A DNA stretch of 64,000 nt from Pseudomonas fluorescens (GCA_902825215.1 LR782234.1:5597001-5661000); one strand, 5' to 3'. Counted from the stretch's first letter, positions 47,195-55,906 are shown. Numbers and translations: made by a program. The notes: a model not told the origin generated them from the sequence alone.

Positions 47195-48991
47195 TTAGAG
47201 CGCGAACAGCTCCGCCGGCAATTTCATCAGACAATCACTGCCCGCCTCGATCGCCGCGCGATGTGCAGCGGTGCGTGGCAGCAGACGCTTGAAGTAAAAC
47301 TCGGCCGTCGCCAGTTTGCCGCGCAGGAAATCCGCCTCGCCTGTGCCCGCGTCCAATTGCGCCTGCGCCACCAGGGCCATGCGCAGCCACAGATAGCCGA
47401 GGATGATGTAGCCGCTGTACATCAGATAATCGACCGAGGCCGCGCCGGCTTCGTCGGGATTCTTCATCGCGGCCATGCCGACCTTCATGGTCAGATCGCC
47501 CCACTGTTGATTCAGCTCGTTGAGCTGCACAACGAAAGCGCCCAACTGCGCATGCTCAGCGTTGGCGGCACAGAATTTATGGACGATTTTGGTGAAGCCA
47601 CGCAGCAACTTGCCCTGGCTGCCGAGCACCTTGCGCCCGAGCAGATCCAGCGCCTGAATGCCGTTGGTGCCCTCATAGATCGGCGCGATGCGGCAGTCAC
47701 GCACCAGTTGCTCCATGCCCCACTCACGAATGAAACCGTGGCCACCGAACACCTGCATACCGTGGTTGGTCACTTCCAGCCCGGTGTCGGTCATGAACGC
47801 TTTGCAGATCGGCGTGAGAAACGCCAACAGGTCTTCGGCTTCCTGACGCGCCTCGGCATCGCTGCTCAGATGGGCGTTATCGAGTAGCTGGGCGGTGAAA
47901 TAGGTCAATGCGCGATTGCCTTCGTTAAAGGCTTTCATGGTCAGCAGCATGCGCCGCACGTCCGGGTGAACGATGATCGGATCGGCGGCTTTGTCCGGCG
48001 CTTTGGCGCCGGTCAGCGAGCGCATCTGCAAGCGGTCGTTGGCGTACTTGATCGCGCCTTGAAAGCTCGCCTCGCCCAGACACAAACCCTGCATGCCGGT
48101 GCCGAGACGTGCGTGGTTCATCATGGTGAACATGCAGTTCAGGCCCTTGTTCGGCTCGCCGATCAAATAGCCCTTGGCGCCATCGAAATTCAACACGCAG
48201 GTGGCCGAGGCCTTGATGCCCATCTTGTGTTCGATCGAACCACAGGAAACGCCGTTGCGCTCGCCCGCTTCGCCTGCCGCATCGGGCAGGAACTTCGGCA
48301 CGATGAACAGCGAGATGCCCTTGGTCCCGGCCGGCGCGTCCGGCAGTTTGGCCAGGACGAGATGAATGATGTTGTCGCTCATGTCGTGCTCGCCGGCGGA
48401 GATGAAAATCTTGCTGCCGGTGATCGCGTAGCTGCCGTCGGCCTGCGGCACGGCGCGGGTTTTGATGATGCCCAGATCGGTGCCGCAATGCGCTTCGGTC
48501 AGGCACATGGTGCCGGTCCATTGCCCGGCGGTGAGTTTGCTCAGGTAAGTGTTTTTCTGTTCGCTGCTGCCGTGGGCATGGATCGCCGACATCGCGCCGT
48601 GTGTCAGGCCCGGGTACATGCCCCAGGACGTGTTGCTGGAGCCGACCATCTCGCTGATGACCAGCCCCAGCGAACTCGGCAGGCCCTGGCCGCCGTAGGT
48701 CGGATCTGCGGCCAGGCCGTGCCAGCCACCCTCAACGTATTGTGCGAAGGCTTGCCTGAAGCCTGTAGGCGTTGTCACCACACCGTTGTCGAAATGACAG
48801 CCCTCTTCGTCACCGCTGCGATTGAGCGGCGCGAGCACGTTCTCACAGAATTTCGCACCCTCTTCAAGAATCGCGTTGATCATGTCCGGGCTGGCGTCAT
48901 GGGCGCCGAGGGCAGCGTAATTGCTGTGGAAGTCGAAGACGTGGTCGATCAGAAAGCGCATGTCGCGCAGGGGAGCTTTGTACTCAGGCAT
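47195..48991 (-). CDS. Acyl-CoA dehydrogenase (FadE type), paralog 2
   Basis: ATG 48991 gives 598 residues (PEYKAPLRDMRFLIDHVFDF); the longer frame adds 19 atypical residues. Like its neighbours it has the N-terminal extension, MCLTEAHCGTDLG, HKMGIKASATCVLNFDGAKG and the catalytic YEGTNGIQALDL. It resembles paralog 3 more than paralog 1. Homologs in this group in Pseudomonas accept long- or medium-chain and phenylalkanoyl-CoAs. It lies after a GGDEF gene on the same strand, with a gap of 90 bp that is too short to decide whether it has its own promoter. Confidence 0.92.
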   Translation of the reverse strand: MPEYKAPLRDMRFLIDHVFDFHSNYAALGAHDASPDMINAILEEGAKFCENVLAPLNRSGDEEGCHFDNGVVTTPTGFRQAFAQYVEGGWHGLAADPTYGGQGLPSSLGLVISEMVGSSNTSWGMYPGLTHGAMSAIHAHGSSEQKNTYLSKLTAGQWTGTMCLTEAHCGTDLGIIKTRAVPQADGSYAITGSKIFISAGEHDMSDNIIHLVLAKLPDAPAGTKGISLFIVPKFLPDAAGEAGERNGVSCGSIEHKMGIKASATCVLNFDGAKGYLIGEPNKGLNCMFTMMNHARLGTGMQGLCLGEASFQGAIKYANDRLQMRSLTGAKAPDKAADPIIVHPDVRRMLLTMKAFNEGNRALTYFTAQLLDNAHLSSDAEARQEAEDLLAFLTPICKAFMTDTGLEVTNHGMQVFGGHGFIREWGMEQLVRDCRIAPIYEGTNGIQALDLLGRKVLGSQGKLLRGFTKIVHKFCAANAEHAQLGAFVVQLNELNQQWGDLTMKVGMAAMKNPDEAGAASVDYLMYSGYIILGYLWLRMALVAQAQLDAGTGEADFLRGKLATAEFYFKRLLPRTAAHRAAIEAGSDCLMKLPAELFAL

Positions 48992-49081
48992 GGTGGCTTC
49001 TCCGTCAGCAGATTTCTTCAACCTACTGCCGGCCACCCCACCCGACAATCATTGTGCAGGCGCTGAATGCGCCGTCATCAC

Positions 49082-50392
49082 TCAACCCGCAGCGGTGTCC
49101 ATGCGTACCGCGCCACGACGGTTCTGCCCGAACGCCATCACGCAGTTACGCCCGGCGCCCTTGGCGCTGTACAACGCCTGGTCGGCGGACTTGAGCACTT
49201 CTTCCGGTGTGCGCTGCTCGAGGCGCTCGGCGACGCCGATACTGACCGTGACCGACACCGCAGACGCTCCTGAACCAGCGCGGCGCTGGCGACCTTGCTG
49301 GTCGTCCTGCGGGCGGTTTTCCTGGTTGCGCAGCTGGATGCTGTAGGACGCAATCGACTCGCGAATCACCTCCAGGTGCGGCATGCATTCCTCGAGGGTC
49401 TTGCCTGCGAACACCAGGGCAAATTCCTCACCGCCATAGCGATACGCCCTGCCGCCGCCGCTGATTTTCGACAGCTTGCTGGCGACCAGACGCAACACCT
49501 GGTCACCGACGTCATGGCCGTGGGTGTCGTTGAATTTCTTGAAATGGTCGACGTCACTCATCGCCAACACATAATTGCGTCCCAAACGCTGCATGCGTTC
49601 GTTGAGCGCGCGACGCCCCGGCAGACCGGTGAGCTCATCGCGAAAGGCCATCTGATAAGCCTCGTGCGCAACGGCGGCGGCAATCATCAACATCACCTGA
49701 CTGCACATGATGTTCAGGGTGAACGGCAGGATGAAGGTTTTCGGCAGCATCCAGAACACGCCGAGCAAGCCGACCAGTTGCGCCGCATGCAAAGGCCGCG
49801 GGTTACGCCAGTATTGCCACGCCAGCAACAGAAAGGCCGAGATGAATACCGGATAGGACAACTGGATCAGGCTCATCCACGCGCCGTGCAGCGCCGGCCA
49901 ACGGATCTCCGACAGCCACAACAGCAGCGCCTGTGGGTAACTTTGTTCGAGCCCCAGCGCCACACTGCCGAAGGCCAGCAACACGGCGAATCGCGCAACC
50001 ATGTCCTGAAACAGATGCGTGCGTTCCTGCCACGCCGCAAACAGTCCGAACAACAGCGGCAAAAGCAGACACACCAAATGAAAGACCACCGCCGCGTCTT
50101 CACGGACCTTGCCGTTGTCGCGGTAATAATCGGTCTGGGTATCGAGCAAGAAGTAGGCGATGTACACCGTGAGCATCAGAAACAGTTCACGCTGACGTCG
50201 GTAAACCGCGCAATAGGCGCCGCCCAACAGCAGCACCAGGGTCGGCAACACGTTGAACAAGGAGGTAAAGAACACACTCAGGTCTTTGACGTACGCAGCC
50301 GCCAACCCCGCCAGCAACAATAGCAGTGAGGGAAGGAAATGACTGAAACGTACAGCGGAAGAACGCGGCAAGGGTAAGCTCCGACCCGTCAT
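49082..50392 (-). CDS. Membrane-bound GGDEF diguanylate cyclase
   Basis: I prefer ATG 50392 (436 residues); a GTG at 50440 would place the start inside a Vfr-like site. The N-terminal half has seven to eight hydrophobic helices (HFLPSLLLLLAGLAAAYV, LPTLVLLLGGAYCAV, VFHLVCLLLPLLFGLF and others), a MHYT/MASE-like sensor without a named family. The C-terminal half is a GGDEF domain with FRDELTGLPGRRAL, DVDHFKKFNDTHGHDVGDQV and the active-site YRYGGEEFALVF. The RxxD inhibitory site expected five residues before GGEEF is absent (SGGG there), so product inhibition is probably weak. It should make c-di-GMP. A Ser/Gln/Arg-rich insert lies before the last helices. Confidence 0.88.
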   Translation of the reverse strand: MTGRSLPLPRSSAVRFSHFLPSLLLLLAGLAAAYVKDLSVFFTSLFNVLPTLVLLLGGAYCAVYRRQRELFLMLTVYIAYFLLDTQTDYYRDNGKVREDAAVVFHLVCLLLPLLFGLFAAWQERTHLFQDMVARFAVLLAFGSVALGLEQSYPQALLLWLSEIRWPALHGAWMSLIQLSYPVFISAFLLLAWQYWRNPRPLHAAQLVGLLGVFWMLPKTFILPFTLNIMCSQVMLMIAAAVAHEAYQMAFRDELTGLPGRRALNERMQRLGRNYVLAMSDVDHFKKFNDTHGHDVGDQVLRLVASKLSKISGGGRAYRYGGEEFALVFAGKTLEECMPHLEVIRESIASYSIQLRNQENRPQDDQQGRQRRAGSGASAVSVTVSIGVAERLEQRTPEEVLKSADQALYSAKGAGRNCVMAFGQNRRGAVRMDTAAG

Positions 50393-50438
50393 GGCAAAGA
50401 GATAGCATTGTGCCTGCAATGATGCCTGCGAAGCACTC

Positions 50439-50459
50439 ACAATGTGATCCAGATCACAT
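50439..50459 (-). promoter_or_regulatory. Vfr/CRP-type binding site upstream of the GGDEF gene
   Basis: The core TGTGA-TCCAGA-TCACA (50443-50458) is a perfect CRP palindrome. The 21-bp site matches the published Vfr consensus ANWWTGNGAWNYAGWTCACAT at every specified position. It is centred about 58 bp before the ATG at 50392, at a plausible place for activation of this gene. Confidence 0.8.
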
Positions 50460-50506
50460 GCTGTCTCTGTAACGGCAGAAGCCCTGACTATCTGAGCGAA
50501 TCGGCA

Positions 50507-50541
50507 ATAAAAAACCGCTACCCCTCACAGGGCAGCGGTTT
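50507..50541 (-). terminator. Rho-independent terminator of acyl-CoA dehydrogenase 3
   Basis: AAACCGCT / AGCGGTTT outer stem with an inner CCC/GGG, followed on the minus strand by TTTTTT. It is about 20 bp after the stop. Confidence 0.85.
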
Positions 50542-50560
50542 CAGCGGACAGCGGCAGGCC

Positions 50561-52366
50561 TCAGTAGCCCAGCGCGAAGTCTTCTTCTTTCATGTCCATC
50601 AGGTTGTTCGCGCCCGACAGCATGGTGGCCACGTGCGTGCGGGTACGCGGCAGGATGCGCTGGAAGTAAAAGCGTGCGGTTTGCAGCTTGGCGGTGTAGA
50701 ACGCCGCGTCGCCAGTGCCTTCTGCCAGCTTCTCGGCAGCCAGGCGTGCCATGTCGGCCCAGAAGTACGCCAGGCAGGCATAACCGGAATACATCAGGTA
50801 ATCCACGGAGGCCGCGCCGACTTCTTCGCGATCTTTCATGGCGGCCATACCGACCTTCATGGTCAGCTCGCCCCATTCCTTGTTCAGTGCAGCCAACGGT
50901 GCGACGAACTCTTTGACGGCTTCGTTGCCTTCGTTGCTCTGGCAGAACTTGTGCACGATCTTGGTGAAACCCTTGAGGGCTTCGCCTTGGGTCATCAGTA
51001 CTTTACGGCCCAGCAGGTCGAGCGCCTGGATACCGGTGGTGCCTTCGTACAGCATCGAAATGCGGCTGTCGCGAACGTTCTGCTCCATGCCCCACTCGGC
51101 GATGAAACCGTGACCGCCGTAGATCTGCACGCCGTGATTGGCGGCTTCGAAGCCGACTTCGGTCATAAAGGCTTTGGCAATCGGCGTCATGAACGCCAGC
51201 AGCGCATCAGCTTTCTTTTTCTCTTCTTCATCGACGCCATATTTGACGATGTCGACCTGTTTCGCGGTGAAGTACACCATTGCACGGTTGCCTTCGGCGA
51301 AGGCTTTCATGGTCAACAGCATGCGGCGTACGTCAGGGTGGACGATGATCGGGTCTGCGGCTTTGTCCGGCGCTTTCGGGCCAGTCAGGGAACGCATTTG
51401 CAGGCGATCGCGAGCGTATTTCAGGCCGCCCTGGAAACCGATTTCGGCGTGGGCCAGACCTTGCAGTGCGGTGCCCAGACGTGCGGTGTTCATGAAGGTG
51501 AACATGCAATTCAGGCCTTTGTTCGCCGGGCCGATCAGGAAACCGGTAGCGCCGTCGAAGTTCATGACACAGGTGGCGTTGCCGTGGATGCCCATCTTGT
51601 GTTCCAGCGAACCGCAGGTGACTGCGTTGCGTGCGCCGACGGTGCCGTCAGCATTCGGCATGAACTTGGGAACGATGAACAGCGAGATACCTTTGGTACC
51701 AGCCGGTGCATCCGGCAGGCGGGCCAGTACGATGTGGACGATGTTGTCGGCCATGTCGTGTTCACCGGCCGAGATGAAGATCTTGGTGCCGGAGACTTTG
51801 TAGGAACCATCGGCCTGAGGTTCGGCCTTGGTGCGCAGCATGCCCAGGTCGGTGCCGCAGTGCGGCTCGGTCAGGCACATGGTGCCGGTCCATTCGCCGG
51901 ACACCAGTTTGGTCAGATAGGCTTCCTGCTGCTCAGGCGTGCCATGCTCGGAGATGGTGTTCATCGCGCCGTGCGACAGGCCCGGGTACATGCCCCACGA
52001 CCAGTTGGCCTCGCCAACCATTTCGCTCACCGCCAGACCCAGCGACTCCGGCAGGCCTTGACCGCCATGCGCCACGTCGTGCGCCAGGCTCGGCCAGCCG
52101 CCTTCGACGAATTGCTTGTAAGCCTCTTTGAAGCCGGTCGGGGTTTTCACGCCGGACTCGCTCCAGGTGCAGCCTTCCAGGTCGCCCACACGGTTCAGCG
52201 GTGCCAGTACCTGCTCACAAAACTTGGCGCCTTCTTCGAGAATGGCGTCAACCATGTCCGGAGTTGCGTCTGCGCAAGCCGGAAGGCTCTGATAGTGCGC
52301 TTCGTAGCCGAGCAGTTCGTCACGAACGAAGCGAATATCACGCAAGGGGGCCTTGTAGTCAGGCAT
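50561..52366 (-). CDS. Acyl-CoA dehydrogenase (FadE type), paralog 3
   Basis: This 601-residue paralog has the same layout as the other two: PDYKAPLRDIRFVRDELL at the N-terminus, MCLTEPHCGTDLGMLRTK for substrate/flavin, FISAGEHDMADNIVHIVLAR and YEGTTGIQALDL with the catalytic Glu. The 312-bp region in front carries PsrA-like operators, fitting fatty-acid-inducible beta-oxidation. In P. aeruginosa the syntenic acyl-CoA dehydrogenases have been called FadE1/FadE2. It is monocistronic, ending at a terminator. Confidence 0.92.
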   Translation of the reverse strand: MPDYKAPLRDIRFVRDELLGYEAHYQSLPACADATPDMVDAILEEGAKFCEQVLAPLNRVGDLEGCTWSESGVKTPTGFKEAYKQFVEGGWPSLAHDVAHGGQGLPESLGLAVSEMVGEANWSWGMYPGLSHGAMNTISEHGTPEQQEAYLTKLVSGEWTGTMCLTEPHCGTDLGMLRTKAEPQADGSYKVSGTKIFISAGEHDMADNIVHIVLARLPDAPAGTKGISLFIVPKFMPNADGTVGARNAVTCGSLEHKMGIHGNATCVMNFDGATGFLIGPANKGLNCMFTFMNTARLGTALQGLAHAEIGFQGGLKYARDRLQMRSLTGPKAPDKAADPIIVHPDVRRMLLTMKAFAEGNRAMVYFTAKQVDIVKYGVDEEEKKKADALLAFMTPIAKAFMTEVGFEAANHGVQIYGGHGFIAEWGMEQNVRDSRISMLYEGTTGIQALDLLGRKVLMTQGEALKGFTKIVHKFCQSNEGNEAVKEFVAPLAALNKEWGELTMKVGMAAMKDREEVGAASVDYLMYSGYACLAYFWADMARLAAEKLAEGTGDAAFYTAKLQTARFYFQRILPRTRTHVATMLSGANNLMDMKEEDFALGY

Positions 52367-52678
52367 AGCGATAAACCTCTGCTGATGTAACCGGGAATGA
52401 ACGACCGCGTTGATTTGTTGTGACGGTCAAACAGTTGTTTGAAACATACGTTTACGCCGAAATCTTGTCAAGCGGCGATCTTTTGCCGTTCGTCATTCAT
52501 TACAAAGTCGCACTGCAGCTAACGAATCTGGCTCGCAAAGCTACTGATTTTGGCCTGCAAAGGGCCCAGAACTGTCAGTTATGACAGGTGTTTATTCTCT
52601 CGACAGTGGCTTAACTGGCCTTGCCCGTATTCACTTTAGCCGGGGTGGCTGAAGCCGGGCCGCTAAGGGAGAGAAAAC
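52367..52678. other. Divergent intergenic region between acyl-CoA dehydrogenase 3 and the delta-60 gene
   Basis: These 312 bp hold the PsrA-like sites at 52428-52455, then a fairly AT-rich stretch (AAATCTTGTCAAGCGG; CATTCATTACAAAGTCG). A ribosome-binding site (GGGAGAG) precedes the plus-strand gene. No coding frame is present. Confidence 0.6.
52428..52455. promoter_or_regulatory. Tandem PsrA-like operator sites
   Basis: CAAAC-AGTT-GTTTG at 52428-52441 fits the PsrA consensus (G/CAAAC-N2-4-GTTTG/C) exactly. It runs directly into a second, imperfect copy GAAAC-ATAC-GTTTAC. They lie 62-89 bp before the acyl-CoA dehydrogenase 3 start. PsrA represses beta-oxidation genes until it binds long-chain fatty acids. 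Confidence 0.7.
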
Positions 52679-53926
52679 ATGCCGTTAAAAAATGGACCGC
52701 GCCTTGAAGATTCACCCGGTGAACTGGATAAAACATTCGCCACCGCAGGGCAGATAGAGATCGAGCAGAGAGGTACTGCCAATGCGATCGCATCTGACTC
52801 CGAAGCCCGGCTCCTTCTAGCCTTACAGGAAAACAACGGTTTTGTGCTTTCACGCTACGGTGTTGATGGCGAAAAAGATGGCGACTTCAAGGAAACACAC
52901 TGGAATTTCGAAGAGGGAGATGTTTCCACGCCTACTCGCGTGTTATTGCAGGAAGACAACAAAATCGTCTTGATCGGCAGGTCTCTAAAAAACGGGATCG
53001 AAAGAGCCGCTGTAACGCGATTCAATTCAAACGGCAGTCCTGATCTGGTGTTCGGTCGCAGAGTCCTCCCTGTTCCCGATAACACCGTAACTCCACGGCT
53101 CAATTACAAATTTGTAGATGGTTGCCTGCAGCACGGAAACAAGATTCTTGTTTGCGCGTGCCATAAATCCGGGTCCCTGGAAGTGCCGCTGAGCAGGGTG
53201 TATTGCCTGATGGGCAACGGTGAGCCTGACGAAATGTTCGGCCCTGATGGCGGGTTCATCAATATCATGCTCCACGATCAGCCGAGCTATGTAACCGATG
53301 TGCAAATCCAGCACGACGGAAAGATCATTGTCGCGGGAAGCTGGACATACTCCGGTAAATCAAAAAGAACCCGCACGGTGGCACGCTACACGCCAACGGG
53401 CGTTCTCGATAATACGTTCGGGCGTGCGGGGTATGCCGACATCGTTGTTCCTGACGAGTCGAGCCCCAAAGCGAAGGCGCTGGATTTTGCTGACCTTGTC
53501 AATCGACTGGTCATACAGAGCGACGACAAGGTTCTCATTGCAGGTTATTCGCCAGGAGCAGACGGACGCGAAAGCGGATTGCTCGCAAGACTGAATGTTG
53601 ATGGCACTGTTGATGCTGATTTCCATGCAGGCACGCCGTTACTCATCTCGCGGCCGTCGAACGATCTGACCTTGAATGCGCTTGCCTTGCAGCCCGACGG
53701 AAAAATCGTAGCCGTAGGCAGAAGCCTGGTGGCCGGGACCGTCATGCAGTGTTACGAGCGAATCAGCGAGACGGGTGAGCTTGAGAATTTCTGGAAGGGG
53801 AACAGTATCGGCGACTGCAGCGATGTAACAATCCAGCCGTCAGGGCGTGTGGTCATTGCGGGCAGCAGTGGAGCGTCCTTCACGGGTGCTCGTTATCCTA
53901 GGGTCTGGGGACGGGTGGGTAACTGA
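52679..53926 (+). CDS. Delta-60 repeat beta-propeller-like protein
   Basis: This 415-residue protein consists of repeated blocks of the delta-60 type, seen as LQEDNKIVLIGRS, IQHDGKIIVAGSW, IQSDDKVLIAGYSP, LQPDGKIVAVGRS and IQPSGRVVIAGSS, separated by ARYTPTGVLDNTFG-like linkers. Such repeats fold as beta-propellers and occur in secreted and surface proteins. There is no signal peptide at the chosen ATG (good GGGAGAG upstream), so secretion by a leaderless route or a cytoplasmic role is possible. Codon and base composition is lower in GC than the neighbours. Function unknown. Confidence 0.85.
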   Translation: MPLKNGPRLEDSPGELDKTFATAGQIEIEQRGTANAIASDSEARLLLALQENNGFVLSRYGVDGEKDGDFKETHWNFEEGDVSTPTRVLLQEDNKIVLIGRSLKNGIERAAVTRFNSNGSPDLVFGRRVLPVPDNTVTPRLNYKFVDGCLQHGNKILVCACHKSGSLEVPLSRVYCLMGNGEPDEMFGPDGGFINIMLHDQPSYVTDVQIQHDGKIIVAGSWTYSGKSKRTRTVARYTPTGVLDNTFGRAGYADIVVPDESSPKAKALDFADLVNRLVIQSDDKVLIAGYSPGADGRESGLLARLNVDGTVDADFHAGTPLLISRPSNDLTLNALALQPDGKIVAVGRSLVAGTVMQCYERISETGELENFWKGNSIGDCSDVTIQPSGRVVIAGSSGASFTGARYPRVWGRVGN

Positions 53927-54014
53927 TCTCAACGACTTTGCCAGTTCGTGCGCTCGGTTAATTGAAGTCAAGAGCGCAGGCAAGTAGCGATCGTAACCGA
54001 GTCGCTTTTATCGA

Positions 54015-54311
54015 TCAGGCGAAGGTGTCGATGATCGTCCCGAGCACTTCGTCGGAAGCCTTGGCCACCTTCACGCCCAGCTCTGCCTGGATCTTGCCCT
54101 GGGCCATCTCGACCATATTGCTGGCCAGATCCGATTGCTGGGCACGATCCACCCCGCGCAGACGATCAACCTGCACTTCGGACGACTGGCTGGTCACCGA
54201 ACGTTCGATGGTGTTGTTGGCGATTTGACTAGCGGCCTGATCGATGCGGTTCTGCCCGCTCTGAATCGAGCTCAGACCTGCGTAAAAAGCGGTACTGCCG
54301 GAGATTTCCAT
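54015..54311 (-). CDS. Small conserved protein with flagellar rod/hook-like N-terminus
   Basis: ATG 54311 gives 98 residues (EISGSTAFYAGLSSIQSGQN); an ATG four codons earlier is the alternative. The segment GQNRIDQAASQIANNTIERS resembles the N-terminal helix of flagellar rod, hook and flagellin proteins (AxxIANxxT), and the C-terminus (LASNMVEMAQGKIQAELGVK) is also helical like their C-terminal partner helix. No flagellar gene is nearby. It lies downstream of bioD and is conserved at this position in pseudomonads as far as I recall. It could be a small oligomer of such coiled helices. No function can be assigned. Confidence 0.75.
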   Translation of the reverse strand: MEISGSTAFYAGLSSIQSGQNRIDQAASQIANNTIERSVTSQSSEVQVDRLRGVDRAQQSDLASNMVEMAQGKIQAELGVKVAKASDEVLGTIIDTFA

Positions 54312-54419
54312 AACGGTTCTCATCCCTGGAAAGGATCAATAGGCGCCATTGAAGCAGAGCCGCCAGAAAAACACCCGTCAAAAACACTAATGGCACAGTG
54401 CCTGCCCATAGACAAAAGC

Positions 54420-55100
54420 TTAGTCGAGCAGATCCAGTTGCAAGTGCTCGGCGACTGCTTCGGCGCTCGGCGCCTTGAGTTTCGGCACGCGGCCCAGGCA
54501 CGGCGCCGGGATCCGCTCAGCCAGTGTCGCCAGATTCTCTTCCAGCCGCGAGGTCTTCGGATCGATGATATTCGCCACCCACCCGGCCAGTTGCAGACCA
54601 TCGCGGGCAATCGCCTCGGCCGTGAGCAAGGCATGGCTGATGCAACCCAACCGCACCCCCACCACCAGAATCACCGGCAGCTTCAGCGCGATCGCCAGAT
54701 CCGACAGATTATCCTGATCGGCCAATGGCACCCGCCAGCCGCCGGCACCTTCGATCAAGGTGAAATCGGCGTTCATCGCGAGAATCCCGCGCATCGGCGC
54801 CAGCAACGCTTGTACGGTCAACGCCACACCCGCTTCGCGCGCCGCCAGATGCGGAGCGATAGCCGGTTCGAACGCCAGCGGATTGACCTGTTGATACGTC
54901 AGCGGCAGCGAACATTCGGCCAGCAGTGCCAGCGCATCGGCGTTGCGCAAACCCTTGGGCGTAACTTCGCACCCGGACGCCACCGGTTTGCCCGCCGCCG
55001 TACTCAAGCCCGCCGAGCGCGCCGCGTGCAGCAAACCGGCGGCTACAGTAGTTTTGCCCACATCGGTGTCGGTGCCGGTGATGAAATAGGCTGCGCTCAT
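54420..55100 (-). CDS. bioD: Dethiobiotin synthase BioD
   Basis: The protein has 226 residues with a P-loop GTDTDVGKTT at residues 9-18 and IEGAGGWRVPLADQ near residue 110. BioD carboxylates 7,8-diaminopelargonate with ATP and CO2 to form the ureido ring of dethiobiotin. It is the last gene of bioBFHCD; the ATG overlaps the bioC stop by 4 bp. Confidence 0.96.
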   Translation of the reverse strand: MSAAYFITGTDTDVGKTTVAAGLLHAARSAGLSTAAGKPVASGCEVTPKGLRNADALALLAECSLPLTYQQVNPLAFEPAIAPHLAAREAGVALTVQALLAPMRGILAMNADFTLIEGAGGWRVPLADQDNLSDLAIALKLPVILVVGVRLGCISHALLTAEAIARDGLQLAGWVANIIDPKTSRLEENLATLAERIPAPCLGRVPKLKAPSAEAVAEHLQLDLLD

Positions 55101-55906
55101 ACGGGTTTCTCCAACACGGCGTAGACCACCTGATAAGTCGCCGGCAATCCCGACGCCTTGCGGAACCGCTCGTAAGCCTCGACCAGCGCGAGAATCCGCG
55201 CACGTCCGGTCAAGCCACCCGGCCGTCCCGGATTGAGATTGTGCGCGCCCAGCGCTTTCAACTCATGGGTCAGGCTGCGCACATCCGGGTAATGCAGCAC
55301 GTGCGGCAGATTCGCCAGACTCAGCGTGCGCAGGCCACTGGCCGCGCACGCCTGCTCATAGCGAGCAAATTCGCGGAAGCGGTTGACATGCACCAGCCCG
55401 TCGACCTGTCGCCAACTCTCGCGCAGCTCGAACAGCGTCCCTGTGCAAAGACTAGCAAATGCAAAAATCCCGCCCGGTTTCAGCACGCGAAACGCCTCGC
55501 TGAGCACCGCCTCGAAATCCGCACACCACTGCACCGCGAGGCTGGAGAAGATCAGCTCACAGGTCGCATCCTGCAACGGCAGGCGCTCCGCATCGCCGGC
55601 AATGAAATGCTCGGCGCCGCCCAGCGGCCGCGCGTGGTTGAGCATGCCTTGCGCAATATCCAGCGCCAGCCCTTGGCCTTCGGTAAAGCGTGAGCCCAGC
55701 GCGCGAGTGAAATAGCCGGTGCCACAGCCCAGATCCAGCCAACGAGCGGGGACGAAATCCAGCGGCAAGCGCGCCAGCAACTGTGTACCGACATCACGTT
55801 GCAGCTCGGCGACGCTGTCATAACTGGCCGCCGCGCGGGAAAAAGACGCGGCAACCTGACGCTTGTCGGGCAAGCCGCCGGGCAGCACAAGAGACAAATC
55901 AGTCAT
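55097..55906 (-). CDS. bioC: Malonyl-ACP O-methyltransferase BioC
   Basis: ATG 55906 gives 269 residues (TDLSLVLPGGLPDKRQVAAS). The SAM-binding motif is WLDLGCGTGYFTRAL, residues 57-64 at its core. BioC methylates malonyl-ACP, disguising it so that the fatty-acid elongation machinery can build pimeloyl-ACP methyl ester. It overlaps bioH by 8 bp and bioD by 4 bp. Confidence 0.95.
   Translation of the reverse strand: MTDLSLVLPGGLPDKRQVAASFSRAAASYDSVAELQRDVGTQLLARLPLDFVPARWLDLGCGTGYFTRALGSRFTEGQGLALDIAQGMLNHARPLGGAEHFIAGDAERLPLQDATCELIFSSLAVQWCADFEAVLSEAFRVLKPGGIFAFASLCTGTLFELRESWRQVDGLVHVNRFREFARYEQACAASGLRTLSLANLPHVLHYPDVRSLTHELKALGAHNLNPGRPGGLTGRARILALVEAYERFRKASGLPATYQVVYAVLEKPV

Noticed and set aside
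50444..52390. 648-residue plus frame opposite acyl-CoA dehydrogenase 3
   Set aside because: Antisense shadow; the minus strand has the full enzyme signature.
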